Positions 27,590 to 37,401 of a DNA stretch of 49,228 nt are shown here, one piece after another (position 1 is the first letter of the stretch; every line of letters starts with the position of its first letter). The stretch is from Halioglobus sp. (GTDB taxonomy: Bacteria > Pseudomonadota > Gammaproteobacteria > Pseudomonadales > Halieaceae): contig JAGRIH010000036.1 of assembly GCA_020443345.1 (NCBI GenBank), forward strand, positions 1 through 49,228. Direction: 5' to 3'. The position numbers were made by a program, and so were the translations under genes. The notes under the pieces are model-generated. The model did not search any database and was not told the origin of the DNA. It saw only the letters and a program-made list of their open reading frames with translations.

Positions 27590-29905
27590 ATGATTTCAAT
27601 CATCAATGATTGCCTGCGGCGTCCGGCCCGGGCACTCAGCCTCGGTATCGTGTGCGCAGCGGGCGCTCTTGTCGGCGCAACCGGCTGGGCTGCCTCAGCG
27701 GATGAGCCACCGGTCATTCCACAGGTACACGCGCCGGCCAATGCCCCCAATGTGGTGGTGGTTCTGCTGGACGATGTCGGTTTTGGTGCCGCCAGCACCT
27801 TTGGCGGTCCGTCCCGGACGCCGGCCCTGAATGCGCTCGCCAAAGATGGTCTGCGCTACAACCGCTTCCACACCACGGCGATCTGCTCGCCGACCCGGGC
27901 GTCATTACTGACCGGCCGAGATTCCCATGTGGCCAATGTCGGCGCGGTCTTGAACTCGGCCAACAGTTATCCGGGCTACCAGGGTGTGCTGAAAAAAGAA
28001 ACCGCCACGATTGCACAAATGCTGCGCGAAAAGGGCTACAACACCGCCGCTTTCGGTAAATGGCATCTGGCGCCCGCCTGGGAAACCTCACCCTCGGGCC
28101 CTTTCGATCGCTGGCCCACCGGGGTTGGTTTTGAGAAGTTTTATGGTTTTTTGGGCGGCGAGACCGACCAGTTCGATCCCACCTTGTATGAGGGTACCAC
28201 GCCGATCCTGCGGCCCGCGGGAGACGATTACCACCTGAGCGAAGACCTGGTGGATCAGGCCATCCGCTGGATGCGCGTGCAGCATTCCGTCACTCCCGAC
28301 AAGCCTTTCTTTATGTATCTTGCCACCGGGGCCACCCATGCCCCGCTGCAGGTCCCCCGGGAATGGATCGAGCGCTACACAGGTCAATTCAATCAGGGCT
28401 GGGATGTGATGCGCGAGGATATTATTGCCCGCCAGAAAAAACTCGGGGTCATTCCCGCCGATGCCCGCTTGACACCCCGGCCCGCAGAACTGCCCGCCTG
28501 GGACAGCATGGGCAAAGACGAACAGCGTGTCGCCTCCCGGCTGATGGAGACCTACGCGGCATTTCTGGCCCACACCGACGCCCAGGTGGGGCGCCTGGTA
28601 CAGGCACTCAAAGACAGCGGCCAATACGACAACACTTTGTTTATCTATATTGTGGGCGACAACGGCAGCAGCGCTGAAGGCGGACTCAAGGGCAGCATCA
28701 ATTACATGGGGGCTTTACAGGGCCTGCAGGAGTCGACAGCAACCCAGTTGCAGCGGCTCGACGACATCGGTAACGCCAGTACGTATGCGCAATATCCCGC
28801 CGGTTGGGCCTGGGCGCTGACCGCACCGTTCCAGTGGGTAAAGCAGATCGCGTCGCATCTGGGCGGCACCCGCAACCCGCTGGTGGTCACATGGCCGGAC
28901 AGGATCAAGGATCGTGGCGGGCTGCGCAGCCAGTTCTCCCATGTCAACGATATCGCCCCGACCATCCTGGCTGCCGTCGGGCTGGAGATGCCTGCAACGG
29001 TCGACGGGGTAAAACAACTGCCGATGGATGGGAGCAGCCTGCTGCCCAGCTTTCTCGATGGCGCCGCACCGGAACATCACACGACGCAGTACTTCGAAGT
29101 GCACGGGCACCGCGCGATTTATAACGATGGCTGGATGGCCTCCGCCCGTCACGACCGGCTGCCCTGGACCGTAGGGGTGCGCAGGGGGCCGACGCCTTTT
29201 GAGGACGATGTCTGGGAGTTGTACAACCTCGCGGAAGACTACAGCCAGGCGCATGATCTGGCGCGGGAAAACCCCGCCAAGCTCGAAGAAATGAAAACGC
29301 TGTTTAACCGGGAAGCCAAGCGCGTTGGTATCCTGCCACTGCGCAGTTCCCTGGATTCAAAAACACCGATGCCGAGCCTGGCCGGCCAGCGAAAAAAATT
29401 CACCTATTACCCCGGCGCAGTGGGGATTCCCGAAGGTGCGCTCAATCTCCCCAATCGTTCCTGGAGTCTGAGCGCTGAACTGCACGTTCCCGACAAGTCC
29501 TCACCCCAGGGGGTTATCGCGACAATGGGCGGCACGGCCGCAGGCTGGTCACTGTACCTGGATGCCCAGAGCAAACCCGTGTTCGAGTACAAGGTGTTTG
29601 AGTCGGGTCACATCAAACTGGCCGGACAACAGGCCCTCGAGCCCGGCCGGCAAGTGCTGCAAGTGAATTTTGACTACGACGGCGGTGGTTACGCCAAGGG
29701 GGGGCAGTTTACCCTGCGCCAGGCAAACGAGGTGCTGGCCGCAGACCGGGTGGGAGCAAGCCCTCCGGCCTATTTCTCCATCGATGAAACCTTCGATGTG
29801 GGCGAGGACACCGGCTCGCCCGCTGGTCAGTATCCGGACGGGTCAGTGCAGGGATACCCGTTCACCGGGGCAGAAATCCAGCGTGTGGATATACAACTGC
29901 AATAA
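27590..29905 (+). CDS. Secreted arylsulfatase (formylglycine type), copy 2
   Basis: The 771-residue paralog of the preceding gene starts at ATG 27590 with AGGAG at 27578-27582. The signal peptide ends near residue 37 (ASA-DE). Metal-binding Asp61-Asp62 and the CSPTR signature (99-103) are intact, as are ATGATHAPLQVP and GDNGSSAEGG. The C-terminal beta-rich domain is kept as well. Differences are spread evenly and larger than expected for a recent duplication, so the two enzymes may act on different sulfate positions of one substrate. Together with the STN receptor and FecI/FecR they form a probable sulfated-substrate locus. Confidence 0.9.
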   Translation: MISIINDCLRRPARALSLGIVCAAGALVGATGWAASADEPPVIPQVHAPANAPNVVVVLLDDVGFGAASTFGGPSRTPALNALAKDGLRYNRFHTTAICSPTRASLLTGRDSHVANVGAVLNSANSYPGYQGVLKKETATIAQMLREKGYNTAAFGKWHLAPAWETSPSGPFDRWPTGVGFEKFYGFLGGETDQFDPTLYEGTTPILRPAGDDYHLSEDLVDQAIRWMRVQHSVTPDKPFFMYLATGATHAPLQVPREWIERYTGQFNQGWDVMREDIIARQKKLGVIPADARLTPRPAELPAWDSMGKDEQRVASRLMETYAAFLAHTDAQVGRLVQALKDSGQYDNTLFIYIVGDNGSSAEGGLKGSINYMGALQGLQESTATQLQRLDDIGNASTYAQYPAGWAWALTAPFQWVKQIASHLGGTRNPLVVTWPDRIKDRGGLRSQFSHVNDIAPTILAAVGLEMPATVDGVKQLPMDGSSLLPSFLDGAAPEHHTTQYFEVHGHRAIYNDGWMASARHDRLPWTVGVRRGPTPFEDDVWELYNLAEDYSQAHDLARENPAKLEEMKTLFNREAKRVGILPLRSSLDSKTPMPSLAGQRKKFTYYPGAVGIPEGALNLPNRSWSLSAELHVPDKSSPQGVIATMGGTAAGWSLYLDAQSKPVFEYKVFESGHIKLAGQQALEPGRQVLQVNFDYDGGGYAKGGQFTLRQANEVLAADRVGASPPAYFSIDETFDVGEDTGSPAGQYPDGSVQGYPFTGAEIQRVDIQLQ

Positions 29906-30204
29906 GCTACCATAAAAAAATGGCGTTGACGGACGCGTCAGACCGCACCGTGCTGTAAGGCATTTTCTTACCGATCCGCCGCTGGCGCAGAGATCGATCG
30001 GGGCATGGATATGCCTTCGTCTGAAACCTGCGCGGTTGAGATCGGGCATCGCGTTGCCCCGAAACTCGTCGGGCACTGCAACAACCCAGGTGACGACGCT
30101 GGTGCAGTACGCAAATAGCTCCTCTGCGGCGGCGCGCATGAACTTCCGGTATCAATGCACGGGCAGAAGTTGACCCGCGCGGTCGTTTCGGCGCTAATAG
30201 GGCC
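29906..30204. other. Intergenic region without a supported gene
   Basis: I see no convincing coding region here. A minus-strand frame reaching to 30139 runs into the end of the sulfatase gene and has no ribosome site. A short inverted repeat TGACG-GACG-CGTCA lies near 29927. The region separates the sulfatase pair from the next transcript. Confidence 0.4.
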
Positions 30205-30762
30205 ATGACTGAGCGGGACGATGTGCGCGAGCAACGGCGTATGGGCCTGACCATGCAGGCGCTTGCCTGGTTGGTATTTCTCGGCCTGGGTGTGTTTTAT
30301 TTCAGCGAGGTGTTGGACAAACAGCACAATCCCAACCAGATCCTGGAGACCAGGCGCAGCGCGGAAGGTGTCGTCGAGGTTGAGTTACAGCGCAACAAAT
30401 TCGGCCATTACGTAACCAGCGGCGCGATCAACGGTGTCCCTGTCACTTTCATGCTCGACACCGGCGCCACCGGCGTGGCTATCCCGCCGGACGTGGCGCG
30501 GCGCCTGGGGCTGCAGCGCGGCAGGGCATTTGCCACGCAAACGGCGAATGGCATGTCGGTCAGCTACGCCGTCAGGCTGGAGGAGGTCAGTGTGGGTGCT
30601 ATTAAACTGCAGGATGTGCAAGCGAGTATCACACCGGGTCTGGGCACTGACGAGGTATTGCTGGGTATGTCATTTCTCAAGCACATCGAATTCACCCAGC
30701 GGGGCAACAAGCTGATACTGCGGCAGGCCCCAGCCCCGGCGCGCGTCACGGACGGCTCCTAG
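30205..30762 (+). CDS. Membrane-anchored retropepsin-like aspartic protease (clan AA)
   Basis: The 185-residue protein has one membrane helix (about 17-35) and then a single aspartic protease half-domain with the active-site motif MLDTGATG (Asp85). Its end GMSFLKHIEF is the usual second signature of this family (TIGR02281-type). Such proteins would act as dimers, like retroviral proteases, facing the periplasm. Natural substrates are not known. The ATG at 30205 gives a short cytoplasmic tail before the helix. It lies 47 bp upstream of ppk1 on the same strand and may be co-transcribed. Confidence 0.85.
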   Translation: MTERDDVREQRRMGLTMQALAWLVFLGLGVFYFSEVLDKQHNPNQILETRRSAEGVVEVELQRNKFGHYVTSGAINGVPVTFMLDTGATGVAIPPDVARRLGLQRGRAFATQTANGMSVSYAVRLEEVSVGAIKLQDVQASITPGLGTDEVLLGMSFLKHIEFTQRGNKLILRQAPAPARVTDGS

Positions 30763-30809
30763 CCGCCCAGACAGCCAGTATCGGCTTTTAACGTTATCCA
30801 GGAAACACT

Positions 30810-32951
30810 ATGGCCAACCCGATCAAGCTGCGTTTGTCCGAGTTTCTCGACGACGACCTGTTCACGCCCCGGGAACTGAGCTGGCTGTCCTTCAATGCGC
30901 GCGTGTTGCAGGAGGCCGCGGACAAATCGGTGCCCGTTATCGAACGCGTGCGCTACCTGGGTATTTTTTCCAACAACTCGGACGAGTATTTCCGGGTGCG
31001 CGTGGCGGAGGTGCGACGGCTCATCTCGGTTTCCGCGGGCGATACCCGGCAGCAGTCCAAGGAACTGCTGGCCGCCATCCAGCGGCGCGTGGTGGAGCTG
31101 CAGGGTGAATTCGACAGGATTTACGACGAAGTGCTGGATGAACTGGCGCTGCGGCGCATCTACCTGATCAACGAAAGTCAGCTCGACCCCGGCCAGGCGG
31201 ACTTCGTGCAGGCTTATTTCGCCAGCACCGTCCTGCCGGAACTGGAACCCATACTGCTGCAGGAATCCCGGGCGATGCAGTCGCTCAACGATGAATCCCT
31301 GTACCTGGCCGTGGATATCCGCGCCGGCGACAAGTACCACTACGCGGTGGTGGAGGTGCCCACCGATCGCCTGGCGCGCTTCGTGCAGATACCGCGGCGC
31401 AAGGGCAAGGCGGGCAAGGTGTTTATCGTGCTCGACAATATCATGCGCGCCTGTCTCCCCCAGATGTTTCGCGGGGTGATACCGATCGACGACATCGCCG
31501 CCTACTGCTTCAAGTTTTCCCGCGATGCCGAACTGGAACTGGACGCGGGCATTCAGCAAAGCCTCATCGACAAAATGGCCAGCAGCCTCAGACAGCGGCG
31601 CAGGGCCGACGCGGTGCGCATGGTGTACGACGAAAACATGCCGCAGCGCCTGCTCGATTACATCAGTGCGCGCTTCGGCTTTGGCCAGTACGACAGTCTG
31701 ATCGCGGGGGGACGCTATCACAACTCCAAGGACTTCAGAAGCTTTCCCAATGTCGGTTCGAAGTATCTCGAATTCAAGCCACTGCCGCCCGTTCGCGTGC
31801 CGCGCCTGGATGCCCCCGGCAGCATTTTCGAGACGGTACGCGAGCGCGATGTCCTGCTCTACTACCCCTACCATCCCTTCGACTACATCGTCGATCTGCT
31901 CAAGACCGCCGCGCTGGACCCGGAGGTGAGCGATATAAAAATCTGCCTGTACCGGGTGGCGGCGAATTCGCGCATTATCGACGCCCTGGTCAACGCCGCG
32001 CACAATGGCAAGCGGGTGCTGGCGGTGGTGGAGCTGGCCGCGCGGTTTGACGAGGCGGCCAATATCACCTGGGCGCAGCGCCTGACCGAGAGCGGGATCA
32101 CCGTACTGTTCGGCATACCCGGTCTGAAGGTGCACAGCAAGCTGATTCTCATAGAGCGCAAAGAGGGCGGCTACGCGCGGTTTTACAGCCATATCGGCAC
32201 GGGCAATTTCAATGAGAACACCGCCCGGGTGTACACGGATTTCAGCTTGATCACCTATGACCAGACCATCGGCAAGGATGTGTTCAATGTCTTTGACTTC
32301 CTGCAGTACAACTACAGGCGCCACGATTTCCGGGTGCTGCTGGTGTCGCCGTATTCATCCCGGCCGGGGCTGCTGGCGTTGATCGACCGGGAGATCGCCA
32401 ATGTCCAGGCCGGATACACCGGCTCCATGACGCTCAAGTGCAACAACCTGGTGGACAAGGAGCTGGTTACCAAGCTCTATGAAGCCAGCCGGGCCGGCGT
32501 AGAGATCAAGCTGATCATTCGCGGCATGTGCTCGCTGCTGCCGGGCGTGAAGGAGATATCCGAGAATATTAGCGCCATCAGTATCGTGGATCGCTATCTG
32601 GAACATCCGCGCGCCTACGTGTTTTACAACCGCGGCGAGCCGCACTACCTGATCGGTTCGGCGGACCTGATGACACGCAATCTCGACTTTCGCGTGGAGG
32701 TGCTGTGTCCCGTGCTCGATCCCGGCGCCCAGCGCGTGATCCAGGACGTGCTGGACCAGCAGTGGCACGACAACGTCAGGGCCCGCCATCTGGACCAGAA
32801 CCAGACCAACGAGTACGTCGCGCGCCGCAAGGGTGCCGCCCGCATTCGCTCGCAGGAGTCGATTCACCGCTACCTGGAGACGGGCAAGCTACCGCGCTAC
32901 CCCAAGGCACTGCAATCCCGCCCCGCCAGGCGCAGGCGCAAGCTGGTCTGA
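30810..32951 (+). CDS. ppk1: Polyphosphate kinase 1
   Basis: The 713-residue cytosolic or membrane-associated enzyme makes polyphosphate from ATP. All four PPK1 domains are present. The N-terminal domain begins FTPRELSWLSFNARVL, and the head domain follows. The phospholipase D-like domains contain GLKVHSKLILIER and YSHIGTGNFNENTA, which hold the two conserved histidines, the first being the autophosphorylated one. The C-terminal domain has NRGEPHYLIGSADLMTRNLD. Length is normal. No exopolyphosphatase (ppx) gene is adjacent, although the pair often occurs together. The ATG follows CCAGGAAAC. Confidence 0.95.
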   Translation: MANPIKLRLSEFLDDDLFTPRELSWLSFNARVLQEAADKSVPVIERVRYLGIFSNNSDEYFRVRVAEVRRLISVSAGDTRQQSKELLAAIQRRVVELQGEFDRIYDEVLDELALRRIYLINESQLDPGQADFVQAYFASTVLPELEPILLQESRAMQSLNDESLYLAVDIRAGDKYHYAVVEVPTDRLARFVQIPRRKGKAGKVFIVLDNIMRACLPQMFRGVIPIDDIAAYCFKFSRDAELELDAGIQQSLIDKMASSLRQRRRADAVRMVYDENMPQRLLDYISARFGFGQYDSLIAGGRYHNSKDFRSFPNVGSKYLEFKPLPPVRVPRLDAPGSIFETVRERDVLLYYPYHPFDYIVDLLKTAALDPEVSDIKICLYRVAANSRIIDALVNAAHNGKRVLAVVELAARFDEAANITWAQRLTESGITVLFGIPGLKVHSKLILIERKEGGYARFYSHIGTGNFNENTARVYTDFSLITYDQTIGKDVFNVFDFLQYNYRRHDFRVLLVSPYSSRPGLLALIDREIANVQAGYTGSMTLKCNNLVDKELVTKLYEASRAGVEIKLIIRGMCSLLPGVKEISENISAISIVDRYLEHPRAYVFYNRGEPHYLIGSADLMTRNLDFRVEVLCPVLDPGAQRVIQDVLDQQWHDNVRARHLDQNQTNEYVARRKGAARIRSQESIHRYLETGKLPRYPKALQSRPARRRRKLV

Positions 32952-32994
32952 ACCCATTGTCAGCGGTGGATGCGGGTATCTTTGCGCGGGGCGG

Positions 32995-33023
32995 TGATCA
33001 AGGGCCACCGGTTCGAGTATACT
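32995..33023 (+). promoter_or_regulatory. Possible promoter of the RND efflux genes
   Basis: TATACT at 33018-33023 lies 17 bp after TGATCA, a poor -35. It is 82 bases before the adaptor gene, in a 153-bp gap. Candidate only. Confidence 0.3.
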
Positions 33024-33104
33024 GCCGCGGGCAAATCGCCAGTCTATCGCTGAACATCCACCTGGGCTGTACTGCGCAACTTTCCTTGCAAACGGGCGAG
33101 GCAC

Positions 33105-34202
33105 ATGGTTAGAAAAATACCCGGTTATTCACTGCTGCTCACCGCCCTGTGGTGCTGTTGCGGTCCCGCCGTGGTCTGCGCCCAGAACGGCAGTCCCGTC
33201 CCGGTCACCGTCGTCGCCGCGCAGGAGCAGGGCATACGGCGGGTACTTAATCTGACCGGCACGGTGACGGCGGTGCGCGCGGCGCAGCTTTCCGCTGCCA
33301 CCAGCGGACTGGTGTCAGCCGTGCACGTGGATGCCGGCAGCAGTGTGCACCAGGGGCAGGTGCTCCTGGAACTCGATGCGGAGCTGGCACAACTGCAGCT
33401 GCAAAGCGCCAGGGCGCAGCGGGAACAGGCGGCGAACGCGCTGCAGGACGCGCGGCGCAGGCTGGCGGAGGCCCGCGTTCTGGTGCCCCAGCGCAGTATT
33501 GCCGAGAGCGCGGTGCGCGATATCGAGGCCGAAGTCGCCATCGATGAAGCGGTCCTGCACCAGGCACAGGCCGATGCGGACTATCTGCAGGGCGTATTGG
33601 AACGGCATCAGGTAAAGGCGCCCTTCGACGGCGTGGTCAGCGCCAAACTCACCGAGTCGGGCGAGTGGGTGGTGCCCGGGCAGGCCGTGCTCGCCCTGGT
33701 GGCCCTGGATGCGGTGCGCCTGGATTTCGCCGTGGCGGAGGATTTCCTGGCGGACATCAAACCCGGTGCCCCGCTGACTTTCAGGCTCAACGCCGCCCCC
33801 GAGCGTGCATACCCGGGGCGGGTGTCGACGGTAGTGCCGGTCACCGACCCGCAGGACCGCACTTTTTTACTGCGCGTACTGGCCGACAACCCGGACCAGC
33901 GCCTGCTGCCGGGCATGTCGGTGCGGGCCAGCCTGAAACTGGACACGGGCCGGCACGCCCTGACCGTGCCGCGCGATGCCATCCTGCGCTTTCCCGACGG
34001 ACGCATGGTGGTGTGGACGGTCGAGGACGGCGAGGGCGGCGCGGTGGCGCACGAGAACCCGGTGCGTATCGGCCTGGCTTTCGACGCCGTGGTGGAGATC
34101 CGCGAGGGGCTGCGCGCCGGCGCCACCGTGGTGGTGGCGGGCAATGAGACGCTGCAGGACGGCCAGCGCGTGGCCCCGCGCCAGAGCGCGGCGGGCGGCT
34201 AA
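33105..34202 (+). CDS. RND efflux periplasmic adaptor (membrane fusion protein)
   Basis: The 365-residue protein has a signal peptide (to about residue 27, VVCA-QN). A lipoyl/biotinyl half follows (about 60-90), then a helical hairpin (100-150, with many Gln and Ala), the second lipoyl half KAPFDGVVSAKLTESGEWV, and a beta-barrel with a membrane-proximal domain. This is the HlyD/AcrA adaptor form, linking the inner-membrane pump to an outer-membrane channel. The pump gene follows 4 bp later. No outer-membrane factor gene (TolC/OprM) is encoded in the window, so the pump probably uses a TolC located elsewhere. Confidence 0.9.
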   Translation: MVRKIPGYSLLLTALWCCCGPAVVCAQNGSPVPVTVVAAQEQGIRRVLNLTGTVTAVRAAQLSAATSGLVSAVHVDAGSSVHQGQVLLELDAELAQLQLQSARAQREQAANALQDARRRLAEARVLVPQRSIAESAVRDIEAEVAIDEAVLHQAQADADYLQGVLERHQVKAPFDGVVSAKLTESGEWVVPGQAVLALVALDAVRLDFAVAEDFLADIKPGAPLTFRLNAAPERAYPGRVSTVVPVTDPQDRTFLLRVLADNPDQRLLPGMSVRASLKLDTGRHALTVPRDAILRFPDGRMVVWTVEDGEGGAVAHENPVRIGLAFDAVVEIREGLRAGATVVVAGNETLQDGQRVAPRQSAAGG

Positions 34203-34206
34203 ACGC

Positions 34207-37200
34207 ATGTTCGAGAAAATCGTGGCGCGCGGTACCCTGCTGACGGTCACGGTGTTGATCGTCTGCGTGCTGGGTATCGTGGCGGCCCTGCGTATCCCCG
34301 TACAGATGATCCCGGACCTGGATCTGCGTGTGATCGGCGTGCGCACCACTTGGCCGGGGGCCACGCCGCAGGATGTCGAGAAGGAAATACTGATCGAGCA
34401 GGAGGAGTACCTGCGCAACCTGCCCAATCTGTCGCGCATCACCACCACCGCGCGCAGCGGCTCCGCCGAGGTCGAACTGGAGTTTCCCTTCGGCACCGAT
34501 GTCACCGAGATGCTGATCCGGGTCAACAACGCCCTGAGCCAGGTGCCATCCTATCCGGAAAATGTGGATGAACCGCGCATTTACGCCAACTCGTTCTCCA
34601 GCAATTTCTTCATGTTTTTCAGCGCCGAGACCCTGGCCGGCAATCCCCGGCAGCTCAATATGGACATGATGCTGGATTTCATCGAGGACAATGTAAAACC
34701 GCGCATTGCCGCCGTGCCCGGCATTTCCGAGGTGGCGGTATTCGGCGGGGCGGAACGCCAGGTGCAGGTGCTGGTCGACCCCGCCCGGCTGGCCCAGCGC
34801 GGGTTGTCGCTGGTGGATGTGCGCGCGGCCCTTCGCCAGCGCAACCGGGACCGCTCCGGCGGCACCATCGAATCGGGCAAACGGCAGTACCTGTTGCGTA
34901 CCATCGGCCGCTTCGAGGATTTGCAGGAGATCAGCGAGCTGATTGTCGCCCGCCGGGGCGATGCGGTGATCCGCCTGTCGGATGTGGCCCAAGTGCGTCT
35001 GCACCACTTCGAGAAGCGCGCCGTTACCACGTTTAACGGCGCCCCCAACCTGTTTGTCACCATGCGCCGCGAGCCCGGCTCCAACGTCATCGATATCAAG
35101 CGCCGCATGACGGTGGAAATTGCCGCCATCAACCGCGAGGTGTTGCAGCCCGCCGGGATGCGGCTGCTGCCCATTTCGGACGATGTGCGCTACGTCGAGG
35201 CCTCGGTGCGCAATGTGTGGCAGAACCTGATCCTCGGCGCGCTGCTGGCCACGGCGGTGATGTACCTGTTCCTGCGTTCCTCGCGCGCCACCCTGGTGGG
35301 GGTGATGGGGATTCCCATCTGCGTGATCGTCGCTTTTCTGGGGCTGTTGCTGGCGGGGCGGACCATCAACGTGATTTCGCTGGCGGGTATCGCCTTTGCT
35401 ATCGGCATGACTTTGGATAACAGCATCGTGGTACTTGAGAGTATCGAACTGGAGCGGCGCCGCGGCGCGAGTCGTCTGCAGGCCGCTATCAGCGGGGTGC
35501 AACAGGTGTGGCCAGCGGTATTTGCCTCCACCATGACCACCATCCTGGTGTTCGTGCCGGTCGCTTTTGTCGCCCAGGAGGCCGGACAGCTGTACTCCGA
35601 CGTGGCCATCGCCATCTCCGCTGCGATACTCGCCTCCATGCTGGTGGCGGTAACCGTACTGCCCGCGGCGGCGGCGCGCCTGGACTTCGGCGGCCCGGCC
35701 GCGGGCAGCGACGCCAGCTCGCCGCCCGGCAGGCGCCGGGCGCGCGATGCCACACTGGCCCTGGTGCAGGGTCTGCTCGCCACCCGGGCGCGCCGGGCGG
35801 CCTGTATCGGCGTCACCGCGCTGCTCAGTGCGCTGGTGATCTGGCAGCTCACCCCGGCGGCGGAATACCTGCCCGAGGGCGAGGAACCCAAGGTATTTGC
35901 CTCGATGAATGCGCCGCCGGGTTACAACCTGGCGGCCATGGAAAAAATCATGGACGAGATCAAGGGCTATTTCCTGCCCTATGTGGATACCGATCCGGCG
36001 CTGTACGATCGCGGCGACAGTGCGGTGCCGGCCATCAGCTACATGAACCTGCGCGTCGACCCGGCCCAGTTGCGCATTATCGCCGAGCCGGTGAGGCCCG
36101 GGGATATTGAGCCGCTGATGGATGCCATCACCACGAAGTTCCGCGAATTTCCCGGCATGCGCGCCTTTGCCGCGCGCGGCTCCATCATCACCAGCAACGA
36201 CGGCGGCACCCGCAGTATCAACCTGGATATCGCCGGGGCCGATCTGGCCACTCTGTACGACGTGGCGCTGGCGGCCTACCGCCGCGCCGGCGAGGTGTTT
36301 GACAACCCGCGCATCCAGAGCCAGCCCAGTTCACTGAGCCTGGCCCAGCCCATGGTGGAGGTGCGCCCGCGCTGGGAGCGCGCGGCGGAGCTGGGGATGA
36401 CCGCCGACACGCTGGGCTTTACCGTGGCGGCGCTCACCGACGGCAGCTATGTGGACGAGTTTTTCCTGCACGATGACAAGATCGATATCTACCTCTACAG
36501 CGAGGCGGGCCAGCACGCCACGCTCGACACACTGGCCCAGCTCCCGCTGTATACGCCGTCCGGCGAGGTGCTGCCCCTGGGCGCGGTGGCCGATATCCGG
36601 GAAACCGTCAGCAGCGCCGTGATACGCCGGGTCAACGGGCGCCGCACGGTGACCCTGAACATCATCCCGCCGCGCTCTGTGCCGCTGGAAACCGGCGTGG
36701 CACGGGTGCGCGCCGACGTGGTGGAGTACCTGCGCGCACGGGGCGTTATCCCGGCGAACGTCAGCGTGGCGATTTCCGGCGCGGCGGACCAGCTCGATGC
36801 GACCCGCGAGGTGCTGCTGGGCAACTACGCGGTGGCCCTGCTGATCATCTATCTGCTGCTGGTCGCCATTTTCACTCACTGGGGCTATCCGCTGCTGATC
36901 ATGACCTCCATCCCCCTGGGTATTGCCGGCGGCATCGTGGGCCTGTGGCTGTTGAACGCGATCGGCGGCCTGCTGCCACTGTTTGGCTTCAGTGCCGTCG
37001 TACAGCCCTTTGACATGATCTCCATGCTGGGTTTTCTGATCCTGATGGGTACGGTGGTCAACAATCCCATCCTCATCGTGCACCGGGCGGTGCACAATGT
37101 CGATGCGCAGCACATGGCGCCGCTGGAGGCCGTTACCGAGGCGGTGGCCGCGCGCCTGCGCCCCATCGCCATGTCCACCATCACCACCCTGTGCGGGCTG

Positions 37201-37362
37201 GCGCCGCTGGTGCTGATTCCCGGCGCCGGCACCGAACTCTACCGCGGCGTGGGCGCCATCGTGATGTTCGGGATCCTCGGCGCCGCGCTGGTCACCCTCA
37301 CCATGCTGCCGGCGCTGACGGTCGCCGTACTGCAGTGGCGACGCGCCCGGACGCGTGGCTGA
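34207..37362 (+). CDS. RND efflux transporter permease
   Basis: The 1051-residue protein has the AcrB-type layout: twelve membrane helices in two halves and two large periplasmic loops. Position 404-405 in helix 4 reads Asp-Asn where AcrB has Asp407-Asp408. In helix 10 the residue aligned with AcrB Lys940 is Asn952 (VVNNPILIV). Only one of the AcrB proton-relay acids and not its lysine is present, a pattern seen in some other RND branches. Substrates are unknown. The ATG at 34207 is four bases after the adaptor stop and starts MFEKIVARGTLL, the normal beginning of the family. An open frame further upstream is inside the adaptor gene. Confidence 0.9.
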   Translation: MFEKIVARGTLLTVTVLIVCVLGIVAALRIPVQMIPDLDLRVIGVRTTWPGATPQDVEKEILIEQEEYLRNLPNLSRITTTARSGSAEVELEFPFGTDVTEMLIRVNNALSQVPSYPENVDEPRIYANSFSSNFFMFFSAETLAGNPRQLNMDMMLDFIEDNVKPRIAAVPGISEVAVFGGAERQVQVLVDPARLAQRGLSLVDVRAALRQRNRDRSGGTIESGKRQYLLRTIGRFEDLQEISELIVARRGDAVIRLSDVAQVRLHHFEKRAVTTFNGAPNLFVTMRREPGSNVIDIKRRMTVEIAAINREVLQPAGMRLLPISDDVRYVEASVRNVWQNLILGALLATAVMYLFLRSSRATLVGVMGIPICVIVAFLGLLLAGRTINVISLAGIAFAIGMTLDNSIVVLESIELERRRGASRLQAAISGVQQVWPAVFASTMTTILVFVPVAFVAQEAGQLYSDVAIAISAAILASMLVAVTVLPAAAARLDFGGPAAGSDASSPPGRRRARDATLALVQGLLATRARRAACIGVTALLSALVIWQLTPAAEYLPEGEEPKVFASMNAPPGYNLAAMEKIMDEIKGYFLPYVDTDPALYDRGDSAVPAISYMNLRVDPAQLRIIAEPVRPGDIEPLMDAITTKFREFPGMRAFAARGSIITSNDGGTRSINLDIAGADLATLYDVALAAYRRAGEVFDNPRIQSQPSSLSLAQPMVEVRPRWERAAELGMTADTLGFTVAALTDGSYVDEFFLHDDKIDIYLYSEAGQHATLDTLAQLPLYTPSGEVLPLGAVADIRETVSSAVIRRVNGRRTVTLNIIPPRSVPLETGVARVRADVVEYLRARGVIPANVSVAISGAADQLDATREVLLGNYAVALLIIYLLLVAIFTHWGYPLLIMTSIPLGIAGGIVGLWLLNAIGGLLPLFGFSAVVQPFDMISMLGFLILMGTVVNNPILIVHRAVHNVDAQHMAPLEAVTEAVAARLRPIAMSTITTLCGLAPLVLIPGAGTELYRGVGAIVMFGILGAALVTLTMLPALTVAVLQWRRARTRG

Positions 37363-37401
37363 CGTCGCAGCGCACTTGTGCCGGGCCTGAGGCCGACCTC
37401 A

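Noticed and set aside
30759-32324. A 521-codon minus-strand frame opposite ppk1
   Set aside because: It is antisense to a complete PPK1 gene. The translation has no recognisable motif.
33841-35502. A 553-codon minus-strand frame opposite the RND pump
   Set aside because: It is antisense to the adaptor and pump and is composed of Arg/Gly/Pro-rich sequence expected from reversed GC-rich codons.
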